DNA of 64,000 nt from Steromphala cineraria (lineage: Eukaryota > Mollusca > Gastropoda > Trochida > Trochidae): assembly GCA_916613615.1 (NCBI GenBank), contig OU744732.1, positions 45,127,227-45,191,226 of the forward strand, written 5' to 3'. The position numbers were made by a program, and so were the translations under genes. Position 1 is the stretch's first letter. Each line of letters opens with the position of its first letter. Positions 12,863 to 25,775 of the stretch are shown here, piece after piece. Below the pieces are notes generated by a model, which made no database searches, had not been told where the DNA came from, and saw only the letters and a list, made by a program, of their open reading frames with translations.

Positions 12863-14290
12863 AGGTACAATTAAAAATAATGAAACAGTTCTTAGTTTAG
12901 GAATGTCGATGTTATTTCGGTATTTCCATGCGATCTTACGATCATTATTTGTGAATACGAAGTCTGTTATCTTAAGATCTCACGACTTTAAACCATACTT
13001 ATTGATGTTTAGAGTTACCCAAGGGAGGTAAGACTAATGTGATTCACAATATTCATCTTCATTTGTGGCCCAACGTCGCCCTTAAATCCACCAACCTACC
13101 TACCTACAATATTCATCATAGTGTTTCTATAAGATCCCAAAGTATCTTAGCATCTAAGACTCCCCAAGCTGCCAAGGTTGATGATTGATATGCGGAAGAT
13201 TCGATATATGTGCATCCGCAAAAAGTGACAATGATAAAAAAGATACAAATGGGAGCATACGTAGACTAATTTTGACATAATTGCATAATTTCCTCTAAAG
13301 TGGTATAAACATTACTGACAGTGACATAAACTTATCTAAAGATGGATAATTACAATAATATTTTGGAAGAAATGAATATCTTATAATGCTTAAGCTTAGG
13401 GATGGACAAAACATAATAAGGTGATCCGATTTAAGTTTTACAGAAAATCTTTCTTCTTTACTTAAGTTATATCATATTCTTGTTTCTATTTTGAGTCTAT
13501 GGTTGCAAGTTCTGATTTTAATAAGCCAGATAGGCTCATTTGATGGGAAGTTGAGCAAATAACTTTCAAGGTATGGGGCTGCTTTACTAAAGTCTGCAGT
13601 GGTAAATCCTAGATTGATGGGAATATATAGTCTTAATTACACTGCTGCCAAATCAAACATCAAAGCAATTCAAACATTACCATATCATCAACAATTTAAG
13701 AATTTTTTAGTTCGTTTTTTTTATTCCTTACTTTCAGAATCAATGAAAAATATTAATCGTTTTTTATATAGTCTTTCGACTATGGATTAGTGAGGGCATA
13801 ATCTAATAATACCCTTTTTGTGTTGTCTGTCATGTGCAGTTTGGTTTAGTTGTTCTGTCGTAATCCTTCCTTCTATGTGCATTGCTACTGTCTTGAGTAA
13901 GTTAATATAGTTGTCTACATAAGCATTAATGTTCATGAAAGAAGTCTGAGTTATCTGTTAAAGGGGCACCAGAACGTTAAATGCTAACCAAAAAGGGATC
14001 TCCGTAAACGAAAATAATTGATACAAATTTAAGACATTTTGTTTGTAAATCAATCGATTGATGCTTGATAATTTCTACTAAGGATATACGTTGTGATATG
14101 TTTGACTCCCTATAGATGATACATTCGGCATGAACTATTAAATTTGGGAAAATTGTGGAAGTAAAATGTCAAAAACCTATGCTTCTACCCATTTATGTTA
14201 AGTTGTCCGTATCATTCACATTGTTTTCTTCTTGACATATACAGATTCATACCTCTGTTTCTTAAATGACACAAACAAGTCTCATGAAGA
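12863..14290. other. No gene recognised; short (ctac)n run near 13,097
   Basis: Contains the unit-1 anchor at 12.93-13.17 kb and a short ctac microsatellite. At 13.97 kb the phrase ttaaaggggcaccagaacg resembles the end of a TIR element, but no matching second end was found. Confidence 0.4.
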
Positions 14291-14753
14291 CCCACGGTGT
14301 AAATTGCTCTACGATAATGATGGATCGTGTGGCAGGTTCCTGACCAATGACTACATTGAATGATGTTGTACGTGCAGAATCAAATGGCCATGGTGATCAA
14401 ACAGTGATAACTGAGGGCTCATTAACTTGGTAACTCTATCACCAAGGAACTGTTACAGATGTTTACATCTAGGATTTCTTTGTCCTCCATGATGTTAATT
14501 CTTTCATAACACCTATCGTGACAAAAGACTTAATTGGACATAATTCTTCTGAGCCAATGGTTGCTCATGTTGATGAGCTTTAGCAATAGTACAGTAGCCC
14601 AATGCCAAAGCTCGGGTTGTGCTGTAGGCATTATCAATTCATACAAAGCTTCGGGTCTTGCATTTGGTATAATTAATAAGTGGTTAACAATACATAGGAT
14701 GATAATTGAGAAACATATGAGAAAATGCAATTTAGGTCCTGAAACGAACTTAC

Positions 14754-14857
14754 CTACAATAGTTTGATAATAATAACGACGAAATGAAATATGTTTTATT
14801 GCGTTAATGGCTGCTACCGGATGATCGGGCCATGCTAACAAAACAACTGTGCCATTA
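14754..14857 (-). CDS. Candidate internal exon (34 codons), gene unknown
   Basis: On the minus strand a possible acceptor (tgtgcag) precedes a 104-nt open stretch that ends at a strong donor, gtag followed by gtaagttc. The reading frame gives NGTVVLLAWPDHPV and then a short basic-aromatic end (FRRYYYQTIV). The frame is open across the whole exon and runs further in both directions (14,530-14,949). I recognise no domain. The homologous part of the other segmental units does not preserve this frame, so it may be a chance combination of splice-like sites. Confidence 0.22.
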
Positions 14858-14934
14858 CTGCACATTTTTTTTATGTTCATGTTAAAGTATTTTATTTGAT
14901 CAGATGACATTTTAAATGGTCTGATTGTTCCAAC

Positions 14935-15110
14935 TGTCGAATTGACCAATCAGAACTCATCTTACAAAGCGGCAATAGTCTGCCTTCGCACGTATAACGT
15001 TGGAGGGTCATAGGTAGCAGAAAGGTCGGCTGACGCGACCCTCTACTAGACCTCCATAGACTCAATATCCAAGTGGAACGGGTAATATTGAGGCTAGGTA
15101 TACTAAGACT
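14935..15110 (+). repeat. Interspersed repeat C, copy 1
   Basis: Shares attgaccaatcag, actcatctta, gcaatagtctgc, ttcgcac and gggtcata...gaaaggtcgg with the stretch at 17.16-17.36 kb. Ends and class are unclear. The tagactcaatat motif at its right side is the inverse of one just before the second copy, so short inverted repeats may flank the family. Confidence 0.55.
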
Positions 15111-15189
15111 GTACAACTGAAGTAAAGTGTGTTTATTCCCACACGCGGGTTCCTTTAATGCTATGACCTTTTTACCGGGGGTATTGTGC

Positions 15190-15345
15190 TTTGGGCGTCG
15201 AGATAGGTATTTTATTGTTGATAAAACAATAGAAATGTAATATCAAAATTTCGACGAAAAATATGTTTACCGAGTGATGTATTTATCTTCTCAATAGCTA
15301 AATTTCATCCCGAACTGCACGCAAGTATGATACTGGAGCTTTAAG
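15190..15345 (-). mobile_element. Partial copy of family B TIR element
   Basis: The inverse of the left part of the 7.45-kb element: the caaaatttcgacgaaa, gtgatgtattt and gcaagtatgatac blocks appear in reverse order, and the end is degraded (tggagctttaa). Only about 155 bp remains. Confidence 0.6.
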
Positions 15346-16027
15346 TTTATTCACTTACTAATGGATTTAGATATCACGTATTACCAACTACAAATACAAT
15401 TTGTATCAGAATATCTTTCCAAGTGATTCATCTTTGAGAATACTTACATAAAATAACATGACAATAAAACAGCAAATATTCTATTTATGATATGAAATAG
15501 ACCTCTCTGAGCTATTTCCGAAATAACTGCTTTTGAAATGTCATCAACTAAAACCAGCTACATGACGAAGTGGAGACAGTATGTCGAGGTAAGAGTTTAT
15601 TATATCAGTTGTTGTATTTTTATATCAACATTTATGATAGATTGTACTATTTTGAGAAATCATCGACTTCGATATGGTTTATTTCTGTAAATGTTAAGCC
15701 ATATAAGGTAAAGCACAGATATATTGATAGTCCAGTATCATACACCAATTGCATTCGCCCTGTTGAATTATAACCTACATGAATATCCCATATTTGAATG
15801 AATTCATGTCATCAATTGCTTGCATATTCGGTTTGAAAGGCCAGACATTGATAGTTTCATATCAGGGTGATTAAATGAGGTGAAATGTAATGGTAAGCTA
15901 TGAGAGGAAAGTGTATTGTAATTGCATTTGAAGTTCGCAAGTTGTTACTTAACCCTAATGAAGCTCAGAACCTATGACTTTATCTGGGGATCGACATGGG
16001 TTAAGGTTATATTGCACGATACTTTGT

Positions 16028-16376
16028 TTTAAAGGGTCAGTAGCACGTTTTTTGATAATTTCATATTTTAAATGTTTCACTGATAAATGTACAGTAATGC
16101 TTAATGTATTATTTTTAAAGTGTCAAAAATCTCACTACACAAGCCAATCATCCATAGTCAGAGGACAAAGAATGAAGATTCACATAAAATCCATTGGCGG
16201 GAATTTTCTGTGAACACCTTTAATTCATGTTGTGTAAGGAAAAGGGAATCGTATGGCTAAACTTTACATTATATATGTAAATTATTACTGCTCCATTTAG
16301 TTTAAATACATTGTCTTTCAATTGGAACCATTAATTTTCATTTTCACCTTACATTCCTTCTAAAAAGTTAAAAAGC
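16028..16376 (+). mobile_element. MITE family A, copy 3
   Basis: The left end ttaaagggtcagtagcacgt is clear. The body follows the family, but the right terminal repeat is decayed (ttctaaaaagttaaaaagca), so the exact end is uncertain. Confidence 0.8.
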
Positions 16377-17154
16377 AGTCAAAGTATTTCCATACATCGC
16401 CATTGCCAGCCGACCAATTCATATTTGTTATCATGCAAGTTACTCGAAATGAATTATTTTCGGATATACCTCTACAAGCGTTTACAAGTGACATTAAAAT
16501 CAAACAACCATACGTCAACTATACATTGTATGTCTTTAAACGATAAAACGAGTTTTGACTGAATTTTCAACAATTGCTAATTAATCTCTATATCCCGATG
16601 TCAACCAATAAAGAGTCCGAGCTTGATTTAACATGCTAGTTCAATTGATTGACGAGTTTCAAATTCACATCACTAGTAACACTACTAACAGGATTTAAGG
16701 CATTTGATTACACACGGAAGATCGTTCAAAGAAAATAAGTACTAAACTAATTAAATGCATCCCAGTTTCAAGCTTTAAGGTTTAGTAATGCTGCCCTTGG
16801 GTCTATTTCAGGGCACATAATTAACACTAATGGATTCTTAATCTCTGGTTTCAATCGAGTGACACAGATAAGCAAGTTGTATTTCCATGAGTACATTAGT
16901 AGTAATCTAGATAACAGTTTTAACAGATGATTTTTAAACCAACCGAAGGTGAAATAGGTTCCAGTCTGATCAAAAACGTAATTAGATAGTTGATTGAACT
17001 TTGTTGTGGTTGTGCGACATCTGTTTGAGAGAGAGAGGTACTAAACGTGCAAGCAAGTACAAGCAAGAAACAGAAGTCTTAGTAAACCGAGCCTCAATAA
17101 TAACCTCTAAGTTACGATATTGAGTCTAGCGAGACGCAGTAACTGGTCGCGTCA

Positions 17155-17360
17155 AACTCCCTATCGGATTGACCAATCAGGACTCATCTTACCAAGCCGC
17201 AATAGTCTGCATTCGCACATAATGTTTCAATTTCAAATTTCAAACAAATCATACCAATAGTAGCCGCTTTATGATTGGATAATTCAATTCGGCCACCTCA
17301 CATTTGATATGAGGGTCATAAGTCGCCGAAAGGTCGGTTGACGTTGAATATACTACAAAG
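17155..17360 (+). repeat. Interspersed repeat C, copy 2
   Basis: Second copy of the 14.9-kb repeat. It differs by an inserted segment of about 80 bp between ttcgcac and gggtcata. Confidence 0.55.
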
Positions 17361-17688
17361 TTTAAATTTACGATCTCTTGCCGTCATGTGATGTATGAAG
17401 AGGCTTTAATGAGTCGATACATGGGCATTGAGGGCTTTTGCCAATCCTTTGAAAATACCTAACATCTTCAAACATCCTTCAAACTGGTATCAACATCATA
17501 AAATACATAAATCGTTTAGTGTGACTGCATTTCCAGAGTTGGTCTAAATCATAAGTTCATAACCTATACAAAACAAGGCATCGAGGAACCGTTAATTCCT
17601 TTAGCAAAAACCACACTTTTATTTGGCACTAAAATAATTTTCAACGTTAATTACGTGTGTCATTACCAAAAAGTAATATCCTTGTAAA

Positions 17689-18569
17689 ACTAGATTAGCG
17701 TTTGCGGGATACCGCAAAAGCAGAGCAGCCCCGGAACTTGGGGTTTCGCCTTACCCTGTTCCGCCTTTTCCAGGCCTCACCAAATTGGGAATTTTCTCGT
17801 GACCTTGACCTTTGACACTCAAGGTCACACAATCAATGAACACATTTCATTGAGTATAACATCATTGTAATGAAATAAAGTGTTAAAAATTAAATTAATC
17901 CATTTTCTCCATATATGTTGACCTTGCTGTGACCGTGACCTTCGACATTTCGTATCCAAAATTTTTTGAAAATGTTGTACTTCTCAAGAGATAATATATA
18001 CAAAATCTAAACTTCATAGCACAAAAACTTTTCAAGTTATTGTGTTTACAAGGAATTGCAATAACTCATATCTCATGACCTTGACCTTTGACCTTCAAGG
18101 TCACACAATCATTGAACACTTTTTATGGAGTATAACAATCATGTATTGATTAAAAGTGTTCATAGTTAAAATAAAGCATTTTCGCTAAAACATGCTTACG
18201 TCATGACCTTGCTGTGACCTTGACCTTTGACGGATTGTAGCCAAAACCTTTTCAAAGTTTTTTACTTTTCCAAGGATGATATATACCAAGTTAGAGCTTC
18301 ATAGCACAAAAACTTTTCAAGTTATCGCGTTTACAAGGAATTCTTAGAGTGAATACATATCTCGTGACCTTGACCTTTGACCTTGAAAGTGAACGTGTCA
18401 AAATCGTTCCCCCGAGGTATGAGTAGTAAGGTATGAATAAGAGTTCTGGAAAGCTTAGTGGAAAAAAGTTATAGCTAGTAGTACGAGTGCGGCGGCGGCG
18501 GCGGCGGCGATGGAAACTTCACAAAAACTGATAGCAGCCCCGTCCTTAGACGGGGCTGCTAATTAGCCT
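17689..18569 (+). mobile_element. Helitron/HINE-like non-autonomous element with nuclear-receptor-like motifs
   Basis: About 880 bp, clearly different in composition from its surroundings. The left part has gcgtttgcgggataccgcaa and a ccccggaacttgggg palindrome. The middle holds two and a partial copies of a core unit (starts 17,796, 18,072, 18,361; 276-289 bp), each opening with tgaccttgacctttgacc. Near the right end is a (cgg)n run and then a perfect 12-bp GC-rich stem, agcagccccgtc/gacggggctgct with a 4-nt loop, followed by aattag. A GC-rich stem-loop just before the end and central tandem cores are typical of Helitron-related short elements such as HINEs. No Rep/helicase ORF is present. 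The class call is inference. Confidence 0.6.
18489..18510 (+). repeat. (cgg)n microsatellite inside the HINE-like element
   Basis: Seven consecutive cgg triplets in otherwise AT-rich DNA, about 20 bp before the terminal stem-loop. Confidence 0.9.
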
Positions 18570-21500
18570 ATCATTAAAAACATGTGACTCAGGTGATATG
18601 TTTAAACATCGTCAACTTAAACGAAAATCAAATGTTTGTTCAATTGCTCCTTTCTTTAAAAAATAATCTCTTTTTTCTAACAATTCTATGAGTTCACATG
18701 TTCTTGCTCACAGTTAAAACATAAACCAACATGTATGTGATTAAGGGACATAAGAGGGCACTGACCAAGAGTCATCCATACACATTTAGCTGTATAACAG
18801 AGATAAATAGTAATTAAGGGCATAAACAGTGAATTAGGACAAATCAGTTCACATGTTCACAATAAACAATGAACCTTTAGATGTTATAGAATGATGGATT
18901 TAGGACGCGTCGGTACATTAAGGTAATCATGACCCATTGGTACATTTACACTAGATCAAAATTCGAACGCATTAGAACACAGCCACATAGTAACGCCAAA
19001 TTAAGGTGTTTCAATGTTATTTCAGGATTTCAATACGATCTTTAAGGTTGTTATTTTGAGATCGCAACACAACAGCAAAGCTTACAAGTAGAGGATGAAT
19101 GTTCCCCAAATGAGTTAACACTAATGTTCTTTCTATAAGACCTTAAAGGACCCTTTTTGTCTATTAATACCCCAAGCAGAAGATGGATTGGGAGAAATAC
19201 AGGATGAAGTTTCAATATACGTGTATCCATCAAGATTGATTTCACAAGAGATTGTCAATGTTCAATTCTAATTGAAGAGAATGTATAATAGTCACTATAA
19301 CAATCTAGATTTAAACTGCGAAGTCACCCAGACTTCCGCATATCCAATATATTTTCAACAATGTAAGATCCCTACAAAAGCATCGATACTCCTAGAATTT
19401 AATTATGGTATTATTTGTTCCTTTCATTCACTGGGATCTCCGTAAACGAAAATAATTGATACCAATTTAAGACATTTATTTCCTATTAATCCACCGATGG
19501 ATTCTTGATAATTTCTACTAATATACGTTATGATATGTTTGACCCCGGAAGACGTTACTTTTAGCATGAACTACATTAACATTTTTTGAATATTTTTAGA
19601 AGTAAAATTAATAAACCTACACTTCTATCCATTTTTGTTATGTTTTGCATCTAATTCTCTTTTACTTCTTGACATATGCGGATTCTTACCTCCGTTTCTT
19701 AAATGACTCAAACAGTTCTCATGAAGACTTACGGTGACAATGGCTACAAGATAATGATGGATCGTGTCTCAAGTTTCTGACCAATGGCTAGATTAAATAG
19801 GGTGGTTACCCTCATGGTCAACCAGAGGTGACCACGTGTTCATTACCTTGGTAACTCAATCACCAGGAACAGATGGTAACCGCTACGACCTCTTTGTCCT
19901 TCGTGATGTCAAATATTTTCTGCAATCTTATTAAAATATGATCTATTTGCTACATTACGCTACGTAGTGAAGAAAATCACGATATCATTTTTATGAGATT
20001 GATATTTTCTGACGCCTATCGTGATAAAAGCCCAAATGATCCTTCTCAGCAATATTTACTCATGTTAGTGAGCTTAAGTTTATGGAGACTTGTTTCCGTT
20101 ATTGAAGACATGAAGCCCTTAAGGAATCGTAGTTTTGCTTTTGGCATTTTAAACATGCCTGACATCATGTGTTGTATAAAATCACATTAAATTGTACTAA
20201 TCGGCTGATCATGGCATCCTAAAGCACATATATGTATCATCAGTGTAAGAAAGAAAGAAAGTTATGCAGATATATTTCATATCAAACATTTGATGATTAT
20301 TCAATTTGTATAATTACATTGTTACAGAAATGATGTTTCAGTCTAGGTTAGACGTTCTTAATTGCAGTACTAACGTTTCAAGTTCTCAAAAAACATCAAT
20401 GACACCATGAAAAATAAAAAAATTGTGTAGAAATAACCCAGACATTCGTCTCAATTTGCTTTCGGTTCTAAAGAGAAAAGTATTGAAAAACAGTCCTAGA
20501 ATAATTACACGTTATGTTTCAGACAGGAAATTGATTTATATGCTGAAACCGCGTTCAGATAAAAACTCTTTTTATATAAAACGTTCTGCATCATAGCTAG
20601 AGAATAAATTGAACCAGACTAACTATTTCTAACTACTATAAAGTTTGATGCTTCATAGAAACACATGTAATTATTTATTCCACATACATTTAACTCATAT
20701 AGTTAAGCTAACTTTCCAGAAAATAATACAAACTGATACAACACAGCTTCTAGATAAGAAAATATAAGTAGATATGACAGCAGATGTAAATTTGTATGAT
20801 CTAAGATTATCCGAATTTTCAGAGCTAGGAAAGATAAACTATGATCAAATTTGTTAGGAAAATCATAAAAATATCCTCAGCAGAAATTCGATATCGTTGT
20901 ACTACTTCATACATTATATTTATCTTCAGATGTTTCTTTCTAACTCAAAACATAATAGCTATTTGAACAAAGGAAGAAATAACAGCTATTAAAAATAAGA
21001 GATAACAAAACAAGAGTTTTCGGTGCTCGTTCAGGAATACATTGATTCGTATTTGATCATTATGAACTAATTTTTATCTCGTCCTTTTTCTAAGGAAACC
21101 AAACGTTTAGTAGAAAAGTCGACAGTATCATGTAGCAAAGATACCCTGGATAAAGACCATTTCTAATTTTTTGGATTGGTTAATTAGGAGAAACTTGAAC
21201 TCGAAGCTGTAGTAAATCAGGTCTTGGGTGGATTCTGCCTCCCTCTTTCTCTCATTCTGCAATTGATGTTATAGATAGGAAAATTGTAATTATCTTACAA
21301 GGGAATTCCTGCAAGGTTTCACAATTACAAGGACAGAGATCAAAGAATATCTAATTTCAGGAGTAACCATAATAAGAAGTAATTTAGGAGTAATTTTCTC
21401 AAACATTTGCCATGACGTTATGACACATACGATGACACATATTTCAGGGACAATGGGTCAAAATGTTCAAAAAATAATTCTATTTTTGTACATACAAATT

Positions 21501-21954
21501 CTTATTAAATGTTAATGTTTAACTGCACAGTGGTCAACCTTTAAAAGAACACATGTTAGCCTTGCTGTCGAGAATGTTTTATCTTTAATAAAAAATGTTG
21601 ATATAAAGGCCACTTTATTTATTTACAGTTGTGTACAGTTCAAAGTTGGACCTTTTCCATCAGAGAAACTCATTCCGTTAAATGTAATTTGCAATACTAT
21701 TTACATAAAATTATATGGACATAGAACATACAACACGATGTCTGTTATATACATTCGACCATTTACTGAGATATTTAGGAAATAACTGCTTTGGAAATGC
21801 CATTATCTAAAACCAACTTCACAACGTAGTGGAGACACCTTGTCGATGTATAAGTATATTCTTTCAATTATTATATCTACATCAAAGGTTCATGATAGAT
21901 TGTACTATTTTGAGATTTTATGAACATATATATGATTGATCACTTGTACATGTT

Positions 21955-22165
21955 TAAGGATATAAAGTTATACACAGGAATATTGAATGTCTTATATAAG
22001 ACATCAACCACAGTATCTTGTCGCCATGTTCAATTATCAACAATTTATTTCCCATGTTGTGGGATATAAGGATTTACACAGAAATATTGAATGTCTTATA
22101 TAAGACATCAACCGCTGTTCCTTGTCGCCACGTTCAATTATGAACCATTTATTCCCCATATTTGA
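21955..22165 (+). repeat. Local tandem duplication of about 105 bp
   Basis: The block ggatata...atattgaatgtcttatataa...tgtcgcca(t/c)gttcaattat...atttcccat occurs twice in a row, starting near 21,958 and 22,061. Units 2 and 4 have a single diverged copy, so the duplication happened after the units separated. Confidence 0.8.
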
Positions 22166-23849
22166 ATGAACCCCTGAGGTGAATTGCTTACATACTTGGC
22201 CTCAAATACACGAAAACAGACACGAATCCCATCACATTAGTACATCAAGTACATAAGTGAAACATTTATTTATGAAAAGGGTGGGCGATATGGGTTTAAT
22301 GCCAAGAACATTCGAATTATGCTGCAGCGGTTTGAAATCTTAAAGAAGCACGCCGTGATTTTAAAACGTTACGGTGATACGAAATTTAATAACATACCTA
22401 AACAAATAATTTGGAAACGCCTCACAAAATTTGACAGGCTAAAGAAAGTACACACTTCAGCTTAACAACACATTACCCAGACACTACTGCTACTAAAACT
22501 ACTGCAAATTTGTGTTATTGTTAACTTTTCATAACTTTATACATGTACATCACATATCTCTAGACATTAAGTAAATTAAAAATAACTGAGATGTTTACTT
22601 TTGTCTGGCGGTTTATTCATTCCAAATTTCAAACGACAACTATTATGATGAACACAAGTTTACATTGAAAATCATAAACAGAAGTAAATACGTACAGAAA
22701 CACGTACATGTACACTAAACTAACGAGTATAATTATCGCTAAAATGAGAACATTTGTTAAGTTTATTAGATTATGAGACCTAGCAACTCACAGAGTGGCC
22801 CCTGTATGATATATCTTAGAGTTATGATGCAGATATACTTAGTTAGAATTCGAAATCAGTACTCCAATACTCCAATACAGCGCAATAATCAGCATGCTTT
22901 TTAAGGTTTGACGAGTCACAAATAAAAACACCTTTGATAACATTTAAGCTGTTAGTTAAAGAAAGAATTCTTTTCGGCAAATAAGTACTTAGGAAATAAA
23001 AAAGACATATACGGTCCATGATATAAACTAGATTCAGGTAAACTTCCTCTGGGTCTATTTCAAGGGATTTAATTCACGATAATGGATTCTTAATCTCGTG
23101 ATTCAACAGAGTTTCCGAGATAAACAAATTGGACTTCCGTAAGTACATTAGAAATACCGTGAAAAACGGTTTTCACCAAAGCTATAAAAAACATCTCCAA
23201 AAGTCCTATTGGAACTGTCTGATCAAATATCCACATGAAGATGTTTACAACATGTTCTAGTTGTGCGACATTCTTGACGTGTCTGAATCGGATATTAGCG
23301 CTTTGGTTGACAATTTGTTTTACTTGGTGAATTATCGGAATAAATTAGATTTTGATAGAACTAAGAATAAGAGTAAAAGCTCTAAGGAATCATGTAGATG
23401 TACATAAGATACATCGCATTTAAGATAGCACAGTTATTGTCCTTTTGGATCGAACAACATGTGGAATCCAAGATACAATGCCCATACAATGTTTTAAACG
23501 TTTTGGACAATAATGTAAAGTAGTTCAAATCGTCCAACTTTAAGGTTTTATGAAGTCTTTATTTGAAAAATTTAGTTACCTTAAACGTAGAGTCTTGTAC
23601 TGGTTTATACTTTATATGTGTGATGTTTTCATGTAAGGTTTTGACCATAGCATATTGTTTTCCATTGCCTTCCGAATATCTCATTTATAATCAATCTTTC
23701 TCCTGACCCAATACCTGGACATTTTTGCTGTCTTCCTACAGTGCTCATGGGCTTGAACTCAATAACTAGCATAATTGTTTTTGCAGGCTTTGACACTGTG
23801 AAATTATTGAAACTATCATCTATTTACTAAGATTTTGTCCTATATACAT

Positions 23850-24310
23850 GTGTATATAATGTTGTTTATGCTAAATAAGGAAAGAGGCATCTCTTGCAAA
23901 GATGTTATTAAAAACGGAGAAGTTCAGACGTTGTTTATGATGAATAAGGAAAGAGGTACTTTATTCAAATACGTTATTGAAAACGGAGATGAAGTTCAGA
24001 AGCTTAGACGATCCTGGTAAGGTCACTCAAACTGGACAGGTCGAAGGGTATAAGCCGGATAATTTTGAATCTTTGCAAAACCTGCTTTCTATCTCATACT
24101 GTGCCTTTCTTTCCGTCTATCCCTCGTTCTTTCGATCCCTTTCTCCTTGATCTAGTACTTCTTTTGAAAGTCAACATCCACGTGTTAAATAACTGACATG
24201 TTGTTCAAAACACGTTAAACACCAACTCACTTCAATCACTGTGCTGAATAAGGAAAGAGGCACATTTTTCAAAGATATTATTCCATACGGAGAAAAAGAC
24301 GTTCAGACGC
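23850..24310 (+). repeat. Three copies of a 75-bp block, partly open in one frame
   Basis: A block with aataaggaaagaggcatctc and aaaacggag(a)a repeats at 23,868, 23,937 and 24,244. In the first two the plus frame is open and reads as two copies of a peptide of the form LNKERG...KDVIKNGE(V)Q. The third copy keeps NKERG and then drifts. A related block lies at 36.43 kb in unit 4. No domain is recognised. It could be a minisatellite or a remnant of repeated coding sequence. Confidence 0.45.
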
Positions 24311-25582
24311 ATTATTATATCATCTGCAAACACCATATTTCATTGTTTTCGTAGACACTTAAGACGGTCCTTCTGCCACACAGGGAGGGGAATGGGTCTG
24401 AAGTGCCGTTAACTGTCTAGCATAAATTCAAGAGAACAATGCAACAACTAGCAGAAAACATTTGCTCTGTCTGAAGACAGCAAAGGAGAACTTATAATAT
24501 ATTGGGAAAGTGTTATTACTTTCGTACTTTAATATGGTCTATCTTCCTTTTTGTCTGCCAGTACTTTCTGATAAAAATACGCGAAGCACTAAAACATACA
24601 TGTAGTCCATTGCTAACGTATTTGAACGTATTCAGGTTAAGAAAATCGAATGAATTGCAGTGACACATAAGTTTTATACATACTTCATGTTCCGAAAGCA
24701 AAGTACTGATTACCTTTTTTCAATAAAAAAAGTAACTTGTTTGGCAACTTAATATTCAACTTTTAAGGGGAAACATTTGTGCTCTGATAGCAAATAGTTT
24801 TTTTTATATATATTCACTAAATGTAATACAATAAACATTAAAGATGACCTATAAGTGGCTTACAATCAACTATTCAAAATCAACTGAAGGAATGTTTCAA
24901 AGCAAACATGATACTTTTTGTGTGATAATGTTTATTTCCCTTCACACTACATAAAGCTATTAAACAGTATCTCTACAAATAAAAATTATAGGCGATCTGG
25001 CAGGACAAGCTTTAAATAATTACTTTTAAAAGCATATTAAAGTTAATATTACATAGATATAAAAAAAATTCTGCATTGTGTACAGATGATAGTTGATTGA
25101 TATATTACTGACCATGTAGATATTGCTCTTCTACATTGTATATTCTACTAATGATTGCTAGATGTCTTCATTTAAAAAATCTGAACATCTGCCGGAAACG
25201 GTTTCTTCAACAGCTACTTTCTGTTCCTCAAGATTCAACCACTTCCTGCTTATGTTTTTGTATCTCTTTCATATCACGACATCCGACGCTTAGTTTGAAG
25301 CCAGTTTCAGCGTTATTTATCAATGACTACAAATGAAACCTATACACAACGACGCCTGGAAGAGAATATCTGATTATTAAGCAAATTCTAACTTTTTATT
25401 TGACATCTTATTGACTCGTGGCTGTTTTTCACATGATAGGTTTGATTACTATAGAGTGTGGTACCAAAACTAAAAAATGGCAAAGCCCTGAGGGCATTTA
25501 ACTTATGTCAACTTTATAAAACGTGTTTTAGAGTTAATAGTACGTTTTTGAGTAAACGTCATTATTTGTACTTACCGTCGAC

Positions 25583-25705
25583 GACTCACCGTAGCCCATT
25601 GATTGCCTATCAATCATCTCTCGACCCATAACACAGAAAAAACAACACGGGAGTTACCTGCACATCCCCGCCACGCCCCCTATGTCACCAAAACCTCATC
25701 CAACC
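25583..25705 (+). repeat. DIRS 3' inverted terminal repeat (left side)
   Basis: Near-identical to the inverse of 31,571-31,700, including gtagcccattgattgcctat and the tgcacatccccgccacgccc block. The differences seen are a 6-nt gap near tatgtcacc and a 2-nt change near the outer edge (cgtcga versus cgtctc). The outer 48 bp (25,535-25,582) is specific to this side. Confidence 0.92.
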
Positions 25706-25775
25706 TACCTGGAGCCAGTGAACGCTAGATCGAACCTACTCGCAGGAGGGGAGGCATGGGTGGGAAATAAAGATT

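Larger units (their letters stand above)
5900..14290 (+). repeat. Segmental duplication unit 1 (about 8.4 kb)
   Basis: First of four diverged, head-to-tail copies. Anchor blocks seen in order are: ggatcgtgtggcaggttcct (5943), taattaggagtaacttgaac (8139), a gagatatttctgaaatagtt block (8947), tctatttcaagggatttgat (9908), cagccaattg...catcaaacg (11200-11290), the ggacacatca minisatellite (11.7-12.05 kb) and a gcgatctta...ccccaagc block (12.93-13.17 kb). Two MITE insertions and a longer TIR element make this unit longer than the others. Open frames within it are short and not conserved between units, so no gene is claimed. Confidence 0.65.
14291..19730 (+). repeat. Segmental duplication unit 2 (about 5.4 kb)
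   Basis: Anchor order repeats that of unit 1: ggatcgtgtggcaggttcct (14.32 kb), a gagctatttccgaaataact block (15.50 kb), the tctatttcagggcac block (16.80 kb), eroded ggacac repeats (18.73-18.95 kb) and the ataccccaagc block (19.17 kb). It carries its own insertions: a family A MITE, the 17.7-kb HINE-like element and a 14.9/17.2-kb repeat pair. The block equivalent to 11.2 kb of unit 1 was not found. Confidence 0.65.

Noticed and set aside
13967..14290. ttaaaggggcaccagaacg as another family A MITE
   Set aside because: It matches only the first 11-12 bases. The following sequence is the segmental-unit block that recurs at 19.43 kb, and no second end was found.
14530..14949. 139-codon minus frame taken as a whole as a gene
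   Set aside because: Only a 104-nt middle part has splice-like borders. The rest reads through the segmental repeat, whose other copies have stops in this frame.
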